Shown: positions 23,054 to 34,200 of the stretch, piece after piece | How positions within the stretch are numbered: the first letter of the stretch is position 1 | Layout of the letters: each line of letters opens with the position of its first letter | DNA from: Edaphochlamys debaryana | Taxonomy: Eukaryota; Chlorophyta; Chlorophyceae; Chlamydomonadales | DNA length: 64,000 nt | Direction: 5' to 3' | Assembly (NCBI GenBank): GCA_016858145.1 | Contig: JAEHOE010000002.1 | Location: 2,976,001-3,040,000 of the forward strand | Position numbers and translations under genes: made by a program | Notes under the pieces: generated by a model | Databases searched by the model: none | The model's input: only the letters and a program-made list of their open reading frames with translations | What the model was told of the DNA's origin: nothing

Positions 23054-23058
23054 TGTAA
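23054..23058 (+). terminator. TGTAA poly(A) signal candidate
   Basis: TGTAA is the usual poly(A) signal in Chlamydomonas-type algae. It lies about 235 nt after the stop codon at 22820, a fitting 3' UTR length. Confidence 0.5.
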
Positions 23059-24394
23059 GGGGCCTTGTTTCTTATTTCTTGCTGCTGTTGTTGTCTCCTG
23101 AACGAGCCCTGGTGCCACGGGTGGCCAGGGAGTCAAGGCTCAAGGGACAGCAGGCAAGGACACTCCAAGGACTGAAGCGGCGGCCAGGTGTCATGAGAGC
23201 AGCTTGACGCACGGACGGAGAATACGAAGGCAGGATTTTGTTGTGCTGCCAAGGCGTGAGGCCCTCTGTTCGTTGACACTGCTGGTAACCGCTGGTGAGG
23301 AGGACTCCAAGCAGAGGACAAGCTCGGGGTCAGGAACCTTGAACTGGGCTCATCAGTTACTGGCCCGCTTTCCTCCGATGACACCTACAATGCGGCTGCC
23401 GCCGACTGGCCGCTGGTGTGGAGGACTTCGAGCACAGGGAGGGCGAGCTCGGGGTCTGGCATTATTAACTGGGCTCATCAGTTACCGCCCGCTCGTGCTT
23501 GCGGGCCGTAAGGCAACGGGCTAGCCCATACCTGACTCCCCATGGACTTTGGCCTTTGCCAACAACTGCCATCCATCCTGTGTCCGTGCACCTACCCATC
23601 TAACTGGTACACTCGCGCGCCGAACCATGCAACCGCAACGTAAGAGAAATGCTCCCGATAGGAAGAGGAAGAATCAATAGAAAGGCTCATTCGTTGCGTC
23701 AATTCATGCTAGCGTCCGGATCCCATGCAGATCCTCAGGGCCCACCACCACTGTAGGGCTACACCAGAGGCACACCGCGCTGTCTGCAGCCGCACATGCA
23801 CCGCCAGCCTGGTCAATGGACCAGCCTATGAGTCAAAGTCACTACAATACACCTGTCAAGCCGGCACGCGTGTTAGTGCTCACGCAGATCCTTGCTCAGC
23901 TGCACGCCCGCCCTCAGTCCCAGCAACACCAACGAGGACGCTCCGGCTGCGTGCGCCCAGCTCACAACGATAGCCGTCACCCCCAGCCCCGCAATCCCGC
24001 ATCAGCAGCCCTGCAGCTCGGAGGCGGCCCGGATGGCGGCCAGTCGGGAGCTGGACCGCGTCCCCAGGGACGAGGAGGGCGCTGTGTTCTCGCTCGAGGC
24101 GGGGGCGGCGGCCTTGGCGGGCTTCCCCGGGGCCTTGCCCGCAGCGTCGCCCTGCGGTGGAAGCGGAGGGGCCGGACGCGCAGGGAGTATCAGCAGGTGA
24201 GCATGGCGGAGCAGCGTGGGACGCTGAGAGTGACCAAAGGCCAAGCAAGCAACGTGGAGGCCGAGAACGATAGCTCACCACCGACATGCGGTCTTTCCGC
24301 TCAACCTCAGCCGACACACGGTCTTCCCGCTGTTCCTCCGTCGAGGACCCAAGCCTCGATGCTCCGTAACCGCAGCCCCAACCCCAGAGCGCCC
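23059..24394. other. Convergent intergenic region
   Basis: Between the 3' ends of two convergent genes. It contains the tandem duplication described separately. Long overlapping frames near 23.8-24.7 kb lie antisense to, or beyond, the methyltransferase exons and show no family motif, so no gene is called. Confidence 0.5.
23289..23500 (+). repeat. Two-copy tandem duplication, about 121-bp period
   Basis: ccgctggtg-ggaggact begins at about 23289 and again at about 23410. Both copies share gagctcggggtc/agctcggggtca and aactgggctcatcagttac. The copies are imperfect. Confidence 0.7.
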
Positions 24395-26658
24395 TTACGC
24401 AATACGACCCACCTTGGTCCTCCGGCTGAAGGGGGCCGAGTCTGTGAGCTTCTGCTGCTGCTGCGCCGCCGGCTTGCGCGCCTTGCTGGGCTTGGCGGGC
24501 CGCGGCTCCGTGGGCAGCTGCGAGGACGCGGGCTGGGGCTCCCCCTGGTTGGGCCCCTTGAGGCCCTTGGCCGAGATCCCGTCGTTTCGCGACCGCGGGG
24601 GCGTGCCCACGGACGGCGCCTGACGAACGGAGCCAGAGCAGGCCTTCTTGGCTGGGGAGGAGGGGCCCGGCTCGCCCTCTGCAACAGGGGGTAGGGATGG
24701 CGAGAGGGCAAGAGCAGGTTGGGGCAACGGCAGCAGCGTGCAGGCAAGCTAACATGCAGAGCTCTGGAAGCCAAAACCCACGGGCAAGTTGAGGCTATCC
24801 GAGGACGGACGGCTGACGACACGGCCCCACAGCCCGCATGCCCCCAATGACGCGTACCCGGCTTGCGCGGCGAGCCCAGCGGTGACGTGTACTTCTGGGT
24901 GGGGATCTCGTCCTCCACGTCCTCCTCCGGCTCCGCCCCGTCTGTCCCCTCCTTGCGCTCCTGCTGCTCCCGCTCCGCGCCCTGGGCCCCCGCATGTGCG
25001 GGCGGCGCCGTGAGCGCGGCGTTGGCGAGGAGGCGCGCGGCGGCGGGGGCCACCTTGGAGAACACGTAGGCCGTGAAGGAGCGGCCGCTGCCTGCGGGGT
25101 GTGAGGGAGGGTGGGTGGCGGATACGGAGGTGGGGTGCGCTGGTCGCGGGGACAGGCTGACTCGTATGGTCGAGTGGAAGGCTCAGCCATAGCCTCGCAG
25201 CCTTGCTCGGGTCCCCAAGAGCTCCACCAACACACCATTGGCAAACGTTCAGCTACCGTGAGGCGACGAAGGGTTCCTAGGTGATTCTATGCTCGCCCAG
25301 GCTATCCCCAAGACGCATCTCTTCCTGACCGCCCGTACCCACCCACGCTCCCACTAACCCACCCGACATGGACACGGGGAAGGCGCTGATGAGCATGACC
25401 GGCCCGAAGCCCCACTCCCGCATCATGGCCGCCGGCTCCTCGCCGCGCACGGCCCGCTGCACCACCGCCACGGCCTGCGGGGTGGGGAGGAGGGGTAGGG
25501 AAGGAAGGGAGGTGCAGTTGGGGTAAGCAACCAAGGACGCGCTGGGTCCGCAAGGAGAGCTGTCAGCCATATCGGTATCGGGCCAACACACAGCACGCGT
25601 GCATGGCTACGAAGCAGCAGCCGTCCAAAGCAAGACCCCAGGGCCCGTGTGCGCCCCGCAGCATGCCCTGTGAATGGCCCCGCCCCACCTTGAGCGTCTT
25701 GCTCTTCGCGAACAGCTCCCCGAACGCAATCTTGCCGGTGCCCGGCACGCCCTCCCAGAACGAGTAGGCGTGCGTGGCGGGGTCCAGGCTCTTGACCTGG
25801 GGGAGCGTCGAGGATAGGAGGAAGGGTCGAGGTAGCCCCAGCGACGGGCACTGCCCACGCCGCTATGGCGCTACAGAGCACAGCCGTCAAAACGGACTCG
25901 CGTCCTGGTCCCTCCCTTCCAACCCCTACCCCGAACCTCGGCAGCGCTCACCTCCTCGATGGAGGAGCAGTAGATCTCTGGCACCCGCGAGTCCGCCCTG
26001 ATCATGCCTGCGGTCACGTGACGGAGCGCCGGAACGAAGGGGGGTTGACCTGGTCAGCGGCGGTCAACGCCTGGAACGTGGCGTGGCGGGAAAGCCCCAG
26101 AGGGTCCCTGCTTGCGCCCCCCCTGCCACACGAGCCACCCACCCTTCAGCGCCATGTTCTCGATGACGTGGCCACAGAAGGCGGTCGCCTTGTTGCACTT
26201 GACGCTGTCGAGCTCGACCCCCCACACATCCTCCAGCCCCGCCGTGACCATGGCGTGCAGAAGCGGCCTGCGCCGAAGACACCGAGCGCAGTCATGAGGC
26301 TGCAACAGCATTGCGTGCTGACTGAGGCTGCCAGGACTTGCGCAGGGGTGGGGCGCACCTGCCGAGCCCAGCGCCGATGTCGACGAGCTTGCTGGACTTG
26401 TTGAACCCCGTGTTGTGCCTGAGGCAGTCCAGCACCTTCTGCATGCCGCCCTGTGTGATGCTGCCATATAGCCCCTCCACACCTTCGCCCCCGCCGAGCT
26501 TGTTCTGCGGGCGCGAAGCGGAGAGAGCGCATGCTGTTAAACCAACGCAGACGCCTCCCGCCCGCAGAATGCTGTCACACCTCGAAGGACTGCATCAGGC
26601 TGTAGAGGGCATCCACGGCTGGCCCGCCCGTGTTGCCGGAGCCTTTGCCCCTCGCCAT
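24395..26658 (-). CDS. DOT1-like class I SAM-dependent methyltransferase
   Basis: Eight exons with closing phases: 26581-26658, 26359-26504, 26143-26267, 25952-26007, 25689-25796, 25363-25474, 24858-25091 and 24395-24678, giving 380 residues. The ATG at 26658 opens MARGKGSGNTGG. Residues about 30-115 follow the DOT1 plan: a YG-containing N-loop (VEGLYGSITQGGMQKVL), motif I VDIGAGLGR for SAM binding, then VWGVELD with the acidic residue that would hold the ribose. A conserved tail includes EEPAAMMREWGFGPVM and GSGRSFTAYVFSKV. The C-terminus is Pro/Ser/Lys-rich, possibly a nucleosome or nuclear-targeting tail. Known DOT1 enzymes methylate H3K79 in the nucleus; the substrate here is inferred only from motif order. 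Another class I methyltransferase is possible. It is divergent from the gene at 27171. Confidence 0.65.
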
Positions 26659-27170
26659 TCTTTGCAAGCGCGTGTTTGGAGTTGACCGGGTGCTGCAAGG
26701 GTCGAGCGTGTAGTGAAGAGTACAGAGCGTGCGAGAGCGAGCTGTGGAGAGCGCGCGGAGAGCGCAGTTTTTGCTGGCCCTTTCTCGCGGCTCAATCCCG
26801 TTTGAACGATCAAACGGGCCTTCCGCAGCCCGGCGCAGCCGCGCTGCCCGAAAAGTGAGCCGCTCTGCGCTCATGTGCAGAGCATATATACTTGGTGTGC
26901 TCCATGTCATGCACGCCGGGCGTGTTTCCCGGGCCGTCGACACGGGACCATCCAATGAGCTGCGCCAAATATCTATGGGGCCAATCGCCTTGGCTGGTGG
27001 CAATGCCAAAGCCATAGGGAGGGGGACAGCGGCTGGGGCTGAAAGGGGGTCCAGAATCGCGAAAGGCGGCTCGGGGGTGAGGGGGGCTTCGGAAGTGCAC
27101 GGCAGCATGCCATGCACCGGCGCCAAGTAAGGGGGAGCTCGGTTCACAGCAACCTTGTTGTTGCGCAAAG
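26659..27170. promoter_or_regulatory. Divergent promoter region
   Basis: The 512 bases between the ATGs of the methyltransferase (-) and the F-box/LRR gene (+). A TATATA element at about 26884-26890 is the only clear core-promoter word; its orientation cannot be fixed by reading. Confidence 0.45.
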
Positions 27171-29615
27171 ATGCTTGTCGAACTCGACACTGGTGCCCAA
27201 GTGCTGTCCACCGGCGACTTGCTGCACTCGATCTCTCACCACCTCCCGCCCAACGCTTCCCGCGCGCTCCGCGAAGTCTCCAAGCCTCTACGCTATGCAT
27301 ACGACAGCATTGCTCGCGAGTTGGTTGTGAGCGACACTTGCGGGCCTGAAGTCGAGGATGTTCAAACGCTCCAGGCGTCGCTGCGGCGTCGCCTGCCCAT
27401 TGCCAAAGGCCTTCGTGGCTTTCGCATGAAGCTGGACAAGCTTGGCGAGCAAGAGGCGTAAGTCCGTGCTTGCCATCCCCGGCTGTCTCTGCTGGGCATG
27501 ACCTAATTCGGTGCCGGCTTTCCACCCTCCGGCGCCGCACTGCCCTTATGCCCGCCCCATAGCTCACCTAAGTACACCCTGACCCACGCTGCAGGCTGTC
27601 CATCCTGGGCTGCTTCCCGTGCCCGAGCCCCGCCATCACATCCCTGCACATCAACGGGCGGACCCTGACGCCCGTTACCGCGCGGGCCATCGGCGCGGCG
27701 TTCCCGGAGCTGACCGAGCTCGTGGTTGATCGCTCCTCCTGGAACAGAGCATGTGATTCCGCCGCTGAAGGCCTGGCACTGCTGGTCGGCAGCGCTGGAG
27801 GGGCGGAGAAGGCAGCTCAGCCCGCCCTGCTGCCCCGCCTGGAGCACCTGGCGCTGTGGGACTGCCACTCGCCACTCATCACGACGGCGCTGAGCGGAGC
27901 CCAGCGGCTGAAGACGCTGTACACAGACGCCACGCTGCACGGCTCGGGGCTGACTGCGTCACTCGCGCGGGCCGGGCCGCAGCTTGCGGCGCTCTCTGCT
28001 GTTGTCGCCGAGCCTGCCTCGGTGCTACCAGCGCTCCTGCCGCCCCTGACCGGCCTGCGGCGCCTCTTCCTGGGGGACGCGAAGTGCCGCCTGGAGCCCA
28101 GCTTGCTCGCGTGCCTGCCGCACCTCGAGGAGCTGGCGGCGACCGGCGCGCTGCTGGACGTGCGGGGGCTGGGCCAGCTGTCGCAGCTGCGGGTGCTGCG
28201 GGTGGAGTCGTTGGGTGTGGGGGAGGTGGGGATGCGTGGGCACTACGGGAGCGGCGAAAGCGACCACAGCTACCTCACAGAGGTGGAGTGGGAGTGGAGC
28301 GAGGAGCCGGTGCCGCCGCTGGAGGTGCACGGGCCGTGGGCCATCTATCCGCTGCCGTCTCAGCTCGCCCTGCTGGAGCTGACGGGCAGGCGGCAGTCGG
28401 TGGAGGCCCTTGCGCGGCTGCAGTGGCCGGAGCGGGGCGGCGGCGGCAGCGGGCTGCCCACGGCGGGGGAGCTCTTGGGCGGGGAGCGGGGCTCGGGGGC
28501 GGCGAAGGCAGCGGCCCAGCCAGGGCCCAGCGAGAACAGCGGCGGCGGGCTGCAGCTGCTGCCTAGCGCCGGGAGCGTCACGCTCATGGTCACGCCCGAC
28601 CGCCACACGAGGTCCCGCGACGGCCGGCTGCGCCCAGCCGGCGAGGAGGCCCTGGTCCGCGCCATCCTCGCGCTCGCGGACTGGGCCCCGGGGCTGCCCG
28701 CGGTGCGCATCTCGTACCCCTTCTACGACCCGGAGGACTACCCCCCCGACTCCGACCACCTGCAGCCCGCCACCGCCAGCCACGCGCCCTGGCTGGAGGC
28801 TCTGTCGCAGCTGCCCTCGCTGCGGCGGCTGCAGCTGAGGGGCGTGGAGCTGCAGCGGGAGGAGATCAAGACCATCGTGAGGCGCCTGCCGCGCCTCGAG
28901 GTGAGGCTGCGGGGGATGGTCTGTGGGGGTCCGTGTGGGCGAGCGCGCCTGGGCTGGGGCCCTGGCGAGGCGTGGCTCCGTCGCGTCGCCCTCACGCCGT
29001 GTGCTCGCGGTCAGCTCGCTTCGTGTATCAGGCTTGCCTGTCTCCGCTCTGGCTGTCACGATCGCGCCTTCTTGCCTTGAAGACCCTGGCCTCTCGCGCT
29101 GCCCCGTTCCAGCCAGCACCACAGCAGCAATGCCTGCACCTAAACCTCCTCGCCCACCCCCGACGGGCTCCCTCTTCCCTCGGCCCCAGGAGCTGTCCCT
29201 GCTGGGGCCCTGCCTCTACCCCCTCGACTCCGTGCCGCTGCTCCGGCACCTGCGGCGCCTGAAGCTGCTGAAGCTCGACGCCCAGTGGTGGCAGAACTTC
29301 CTGCCCGGGCCTCCCAGCTCCTACACCAGCCGGCGACGCGGCGAGGACCGGTGGCAGCGCGGGGCCGCGTTCGCCACCAAGCTCCTGCCCCTGTTCACTG
29401 CTGTCGAGGGCAAAGCCGGCTTCCGGGGGCAGCTCGAGCTGCTCTACGACTGGCGGTGGGACGACCAAACCAACGACTACCCCGGCTGGGACAATGGACC
29501 GCAGCGATGGGAGACGGAGGGGGGAAACGCAGCGGAGGACGTGCAGAAAGCGCTGGCGGGGAAGCTGAAGCGTCGGGGCTTGACTGCGCAAGTGAAGACC
29601 GGCGGGTGGGACTGA
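27171..29615 (+). CDS. F-box/LRR-like protein
   Basis: Three exons with closing phases: 27171-27457 (donor gtaagt), 27595-28900 and 29190-29615, giving 672 residues. The N-terminal LLHSISHHLPPNASRALREV with KPLRYAYDSIA behind it resembles an F-box. Leu-rich repeats follow: ITSLHINGRTL, LTELVVDR, LEHLALWD, LKTLYTDA, LRRLFLGD, LEELAATG, LRVLRVES, LRRLQLRGVEL, LKLLKLDAQWW. A Gly/Ser/Pro-rich linker lies near residues 340-380 and could join two LRR blocks. The C-terminal exon ends in a Trp-rich segment and KTGGWD. A ubiquitin-ligase receptor role is inference from the family plan. It shares its upstream region with the DOT1-like gene, and part of its last exon is copied at 29985-30215. Confidence 0.7.
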
Positions 29616-29984
29616 CCGGCTCGCAGGTGGTTGACGGGCTGGGGGCCTGCTAGAGGGGACTGGTGTGCCGTGCCCAGGGGTGCCCAGGTGGTGGGTGCTG
29701 GGCGGGCGGAAGCGGGAGGGGTTACACTGCTTGAGGAAGGCGTGGACTTATACTATGATGTATTTGCACGACGTACACACATTTTCAGTTGCGTTGACGA
29801 GGGTTGCGGCTGCACGCTTGGTACTTAGCCCGCTGCCTTGCATGCTGCCGCCTCTACATTTCAGGGCATTGCAAGCGCGGGCAGCGTTGCGTGTATTGGT
29901 AAAGGTCGTGCACACGCTTGTGCGAGGTTGCTGCGTGCGGAGGTTGCTATGAAATTCTTTCGTGGTTGGCTGCTGGCAGGGCTG

Positions 29985-30215
29985 TGGTAGGGCCGAAGTT
30001 GCTGCAGCTCGACGCGGAGTGGTGGCAGGGGCAGCGCGGGGCCACGCTCGGCGCCCACCCCCTGCCCCCTCTTACCGCAGCCAATGGCAGGCGACGCTCG
30101 AGCTGCTCTGTAGCGGGTGTTCGCACTGGGACCACCCCCTTCCGTATGTTGAGAGGCTGAACTTATCACTGCAGAGGACGTGCAGGAAGCGCTGGCGGTG
30201 GAAAACGAACTTTGG
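29985..30215 (+). pseudogene. Decayed copy of the last exon of the upstream F-box/LRR gene
   Basis: LLQLDAEWWQGQ matches LLKLDAQWWQNF of exon 3. It is followed in order by sequence matching LLPLFTAVEGK, QLELLYDW and AEDVQKALA in shifting frames. Large deletions and frame changes make it non-coding. Confidence 0.75.
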
Positions 30216-31288
30216 GGCTTGGCCGGGCGGTGCACGTGTGCGAGGGGGCCTGGACGGCAGCCGGGCTGGGTATGGCGTGGGTGACGGGCTCAAGGCCTGG
30301 CGGCGGGCCGCGCGTGCCGTGACTCATGCAGGTCCCGTTTATGGTTTGAGGTAGGACATTGAGGTTGGAAGTGTTTGTGATCAGGGAAAGGCTATGTTGG
30401 CCGCCAGGCGTTCTGAGCTGGCGGGGTGGCCACTCCTGCCTCACGCAGTACTGCCGCCTGGTCCGTTGCTGATGGGCAAGCGACAGGCTTCAGGGGAGGG
30501 GAGCCAGGCGCCTGACGTGTGGGACACCAGTGTCACAGGCGTGGCACAGAGGCCAACATTGAAGCACCGCGCCCTGCTGGGTAGGTGCAAGCGCTGTACA
30601 AGCAGGCGATGGATCATGATTCGTTAATGGGGGGTTTGCGTCAATTGGGCTGAGACCGGGCAGGAACTTCCTTTGAAAGGGGGGGCCGTTAGCGCAGTTG
30701 CTATTGAAGGCGTCGGTTGGCATGCGTCGTCCGCAGGGGCTGTCTGTGCTTGTATGTACAACGCGAGTGAGGAGGACATGTGCCAGGCTGCCAGCAACGG
30801 GATTCCAGGGGCCGAACAGCGCTCCGGTTCATTACTAAGACAACGTAGCAAGTGCGTGCAGGCGTCCGCCGGTCCCCGAGCACGTCGCATGCTGACCTGT
30901 GCAGAAGGGGTGGGGAGGGAAGCAGGCCACAGGCGCGGACGGAAGGGCGTGGTCGGGGCCAGGTCCGCCCACAGCCCCTGGCCCGTCAGCAGGGGGCTTC
31001 TGGCTATGAGTCCACGGCAGGCCGACCAAGCCTGGCAATTCAGTGAAGACCGTCTAGGGGGTCGGCGAATGCGGTAGCTTATGTCACATGTTGGCGCAGC
31101 CGTTACATGTTGGGTCCTCCGTCTCAGCGCATCGTCTTAATGATAGATGGAGCGAGGGGTTGGGGTGCGTGTCTGCATCATCCGGCCCAACACCACCACG
31201 TACATCCAGGCATGGCGGTCCCAGCACGGCGCTCCCGGCTCCCACCCCAAAGCCCATCCGACCGCAGTGAAGACATCGTTTTCGGCAG
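30216..31288. other. Intergenic, 3' flank of the histone deacetylase gene
   Basis: No supported gene. It contains the TGTAA on the minus strand at 31103-31107. Confidence 0.5.
31103..31107 (-). terminator. TGTAA poly(A) signal candidate (histone deacetylase)
   Basis: The plus strand reads ttaca, so the minus strand reads TGTAA, about 180 nt downstream of the deacetylase stop codon. Confidence 0.5.
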
Positions 31289-34200
31289 CTAGCCGCTGCC
31301 CCCCCCTGCCCTGCCCCCACTCCCGTCCCGCTCCCTCCCACCGCCTGACACAGCGCTCTCTGCCGTGTCCCGCTCGCCCCCATCCTGCCCACCCGTGGGC
31401 CCCTCCCCTCTCCCCTGCGCCTCCCCCTCCCCCTCTCCGCTCCCCAGGCTGTCCCCCCCTGGCGCCGTCGGTGCGGAGGAGGCAGGGCTGCGCGCACCCT
31501 CGCTCGGCCCCGCCTCCGCTGCCGCCGTGCCCCGCCGATCCCCAGCGGACCCCGCCGCCACCCCTTCTGCCGCCGCCGCCGATTCAGCTCCGCCGCAGGA
31601 CGCCAGCGGCACCTCAGCCGTGACCTGAGCAGCCGACACTGGCGGCGGCGGCGGCAGCGGCAGATCTGCCGCCGCCGCCGCCACCCCGGGGCCTCCCGCC
31701 AGCGCCGCTTTGGGCGCCCCCGCCGCCGCCGCCGACCCCTTCGCCGCCGCCGCCGTGGCAGGGCCCGTTGCCGCCGCACCCTTGGCCGCCGCCGCCGCCG
31801 CGACGCGGGCGGCCCTCCGTGCCTCGAACGCCTCTTGGAGCGATGTCGCCGCAGCCGCCGGGGCCGCGGCGGCGACCGACTTCGCGCCGCCGCTGCCGCT
31901 GCCGCCCGCCGATCCGCCTCGCTTGGATCGGGAGTTGGATCCCAGTTGTAGATTGACGCTCTACGGCAGTACGGCATCACAAGGTGGCAGGGCAGTACGA
32001 AGATAAAGAGCGCATGCGGGCGTAGAGCTGAAGGGCGCACGTTTAGACCTGAACTACTACAAGCAAGTAGCAAAAGCAAGGCAGAAGATCCCCATCCCCA
32101 TACTTCTTTGCTGTTGTCTCTCTGGGCCGCTCAAGATTATGCTCCCGCTGATGCGCCCCCGTCCTGACCTGCAAATGCGCCTCCCACGCCTGAGTGAAGG
32201 GCCGGGCGAGGGCGGAGGGCCAGTGGGCGGCTTGGAACTCGTAGGCCTGCCGCGGAGTGGGGGGGGGGGCGCAAATGGCAGAGCACGAGAAGGGCTCAGG
32301 ACATCTGATCTCGTGTCCGAGGGAAGTACGGTTTGCGTAGCTCGCCCACTTCCGCAGGCTGGCACGGGCGTCAGCCTCCAGCCCGCCGTACGCTTGCCGT
32401 ACGCCTGCCGTACGTGTGTCGTACGCCTTTCGTACGCACCTGCTTGAGCGACGCGTGGCTCTCTGAGGGCCACATGTGCGCTTTGTCGCGGGTCAGCGGC
32501 GGCGAGGCCTCCCCCCGCAGCAGGGCCTCTAGGCAGGCGGAGGCGCACTCGGCGGTCACCCTGTGGGAGGGGAGCAGAGGGGGGACAGAGGGGAAGTTGG
32601 GGTTGGGGAGGTTGGGGAGGTTGGGGAGGTTGGGGAGGTTGGGGAGGGGTACAACTGTTTGCATGGGCCGGGGCAACAGGACAGCACACCAAGAGCATGC
32701 ACCAGCTGCACCAGTGGAGCCAGCCCCGCCCGCTCGCCCCACCCGCCCGACCGTAAATCGAACCCCAGGACTCCCAGCCTCAGCTAAGCGGTACGCGCGC
32801 GCACCGTGTGTTGTACCCCCCCTCAAGCGCCAGCACCAGCCTCCCCCCCGCGAACCGCAGCAGCCGCTCCGTCATCCAGGCATAGCCCTCGGGGGACAGC
32901 TGGGGGGTAGGGAGGGAGGAGGGGAGAGGGAAAGCAGGGGTAGGGAAGGGATGGGGGTCAGGGAAGATGCGAGGGCCGGGGCCGGGGGCAAAGGGCCGGG
33001 GGCAAAGGCGGGTGAAGGTCCTAAGTCCCACCCAGACCTCGCCCGTCCCCAAGGCAAGAAGGCACAGCCGTATCTGCAAACTTGCTGGCTTGAGCTCTGC
33101 AGCACTGTCCCAGCTGGGCAGAGGTCGAGAGGTGGTACACAGCTGCACGAACCCCCTGGCCGCAAGCCGCCCCCCGGCGACCGCGCACCTTGCAGCCTCC
33201 CAGGGGGTCCCCCTCCGCCGCGTCGTACCCCGCCGCCACGATGACAAGGTCGGGTGCGAACTGCCCCAGCATCGGCTCCACCAGCAGGGAGAAGGCGGCC
33301 TGGGGGGGAGGGAGAGGAGGGGAGTGGAGGGAGAGGAGTGGGTAGAGGGGGTAGTGGAGTGTGTAGAGAAGGGGGAGGGGACGGGGGTGGGGGTAGGGGC
33401 TCGGGGTAGGGGGGAGGGGAGAGGGAAGTGGGGACGTATGGTAGACGAATGGAGCTGTTGGCTGTTGCCAAGAAGAGACTCCCGTGCAGGCAAACCCTGA
33501 CGGCCCTGTAGATAGCCTCCCGTCCGCCACGCATCCCGAGGCAGTCGCCGATCCCCAAATCTTCCGCTATCTTGACGCATTGTCTTACCACATAGTCTCC
33601 ATCACTCATGGACCTCGGGAGGGCGCCCTTCCGCACATCCCACCCACCGCACGCTCGGCAGCCCAACCCGCCGCCAACACCACGCAGCCTCCGTCCCCCG
33701 TGTCTAATTGTCTCTGACAGGCATCACTCCCCCTGCCCGACGCACCCCGCCATGCAGTCCCCATCTCCCACATGTATCTGCTCCAGGGTCCTGGAACCCC
33801 GCAGTCACCGCCTCCCATGCCCTGCCCCTCCACCCCTCCTCACCGCCTGCCACCAAACTCCCGAGCCATCCCACCCCACCCCACCCAATTTACCATGTAC
33901 CACGTCGTATCCATATCCCACATTCATCTGTTATAGCGTCCTAGGGTCAAGGCACATCTTCACACAAGCCGTTCGCTTACCATATAGTCGCCGTCTCCCA
34001 TGCCCTTCCTGAGCCAGAGCAGGTTCACGTTGAAGCCGGTGCCGGAGCCCTGCCCGACCTCCTCCAGATAGCCGGACGTGTAGGGGTAGAAGCGCTTGGG
34101 GTCGCGGTGGATCGAGATGTACAGCGCGTTGGGGTTGTCGTACAGGATGTGCTGCGTGCGTGCGTACGTACGGCAGGGGGCGGGCGGTGCTGGGAGTAAG

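Noticed and set aside
23816..24694. 292-codon plus-strand frame
   Set aside because: It overlaps antisense to the last methyltransferase exon, with no motif and a non-ATG start.
26575..27567. 330-codon frame on the minus strand over the divergent promoter
   Set aside because: Only its last 26 codons belong to the methyltransferase; the rest is antisense to the neighbouring gene and its promoter.
31084..32079. 331-codon Arg-rich frame on the minus strand
   Set aside because: It is a shifted-frame shadow of the last deacetylase exon (31289-31960); the frame kept is the one that joins in phase and ends at 31289.
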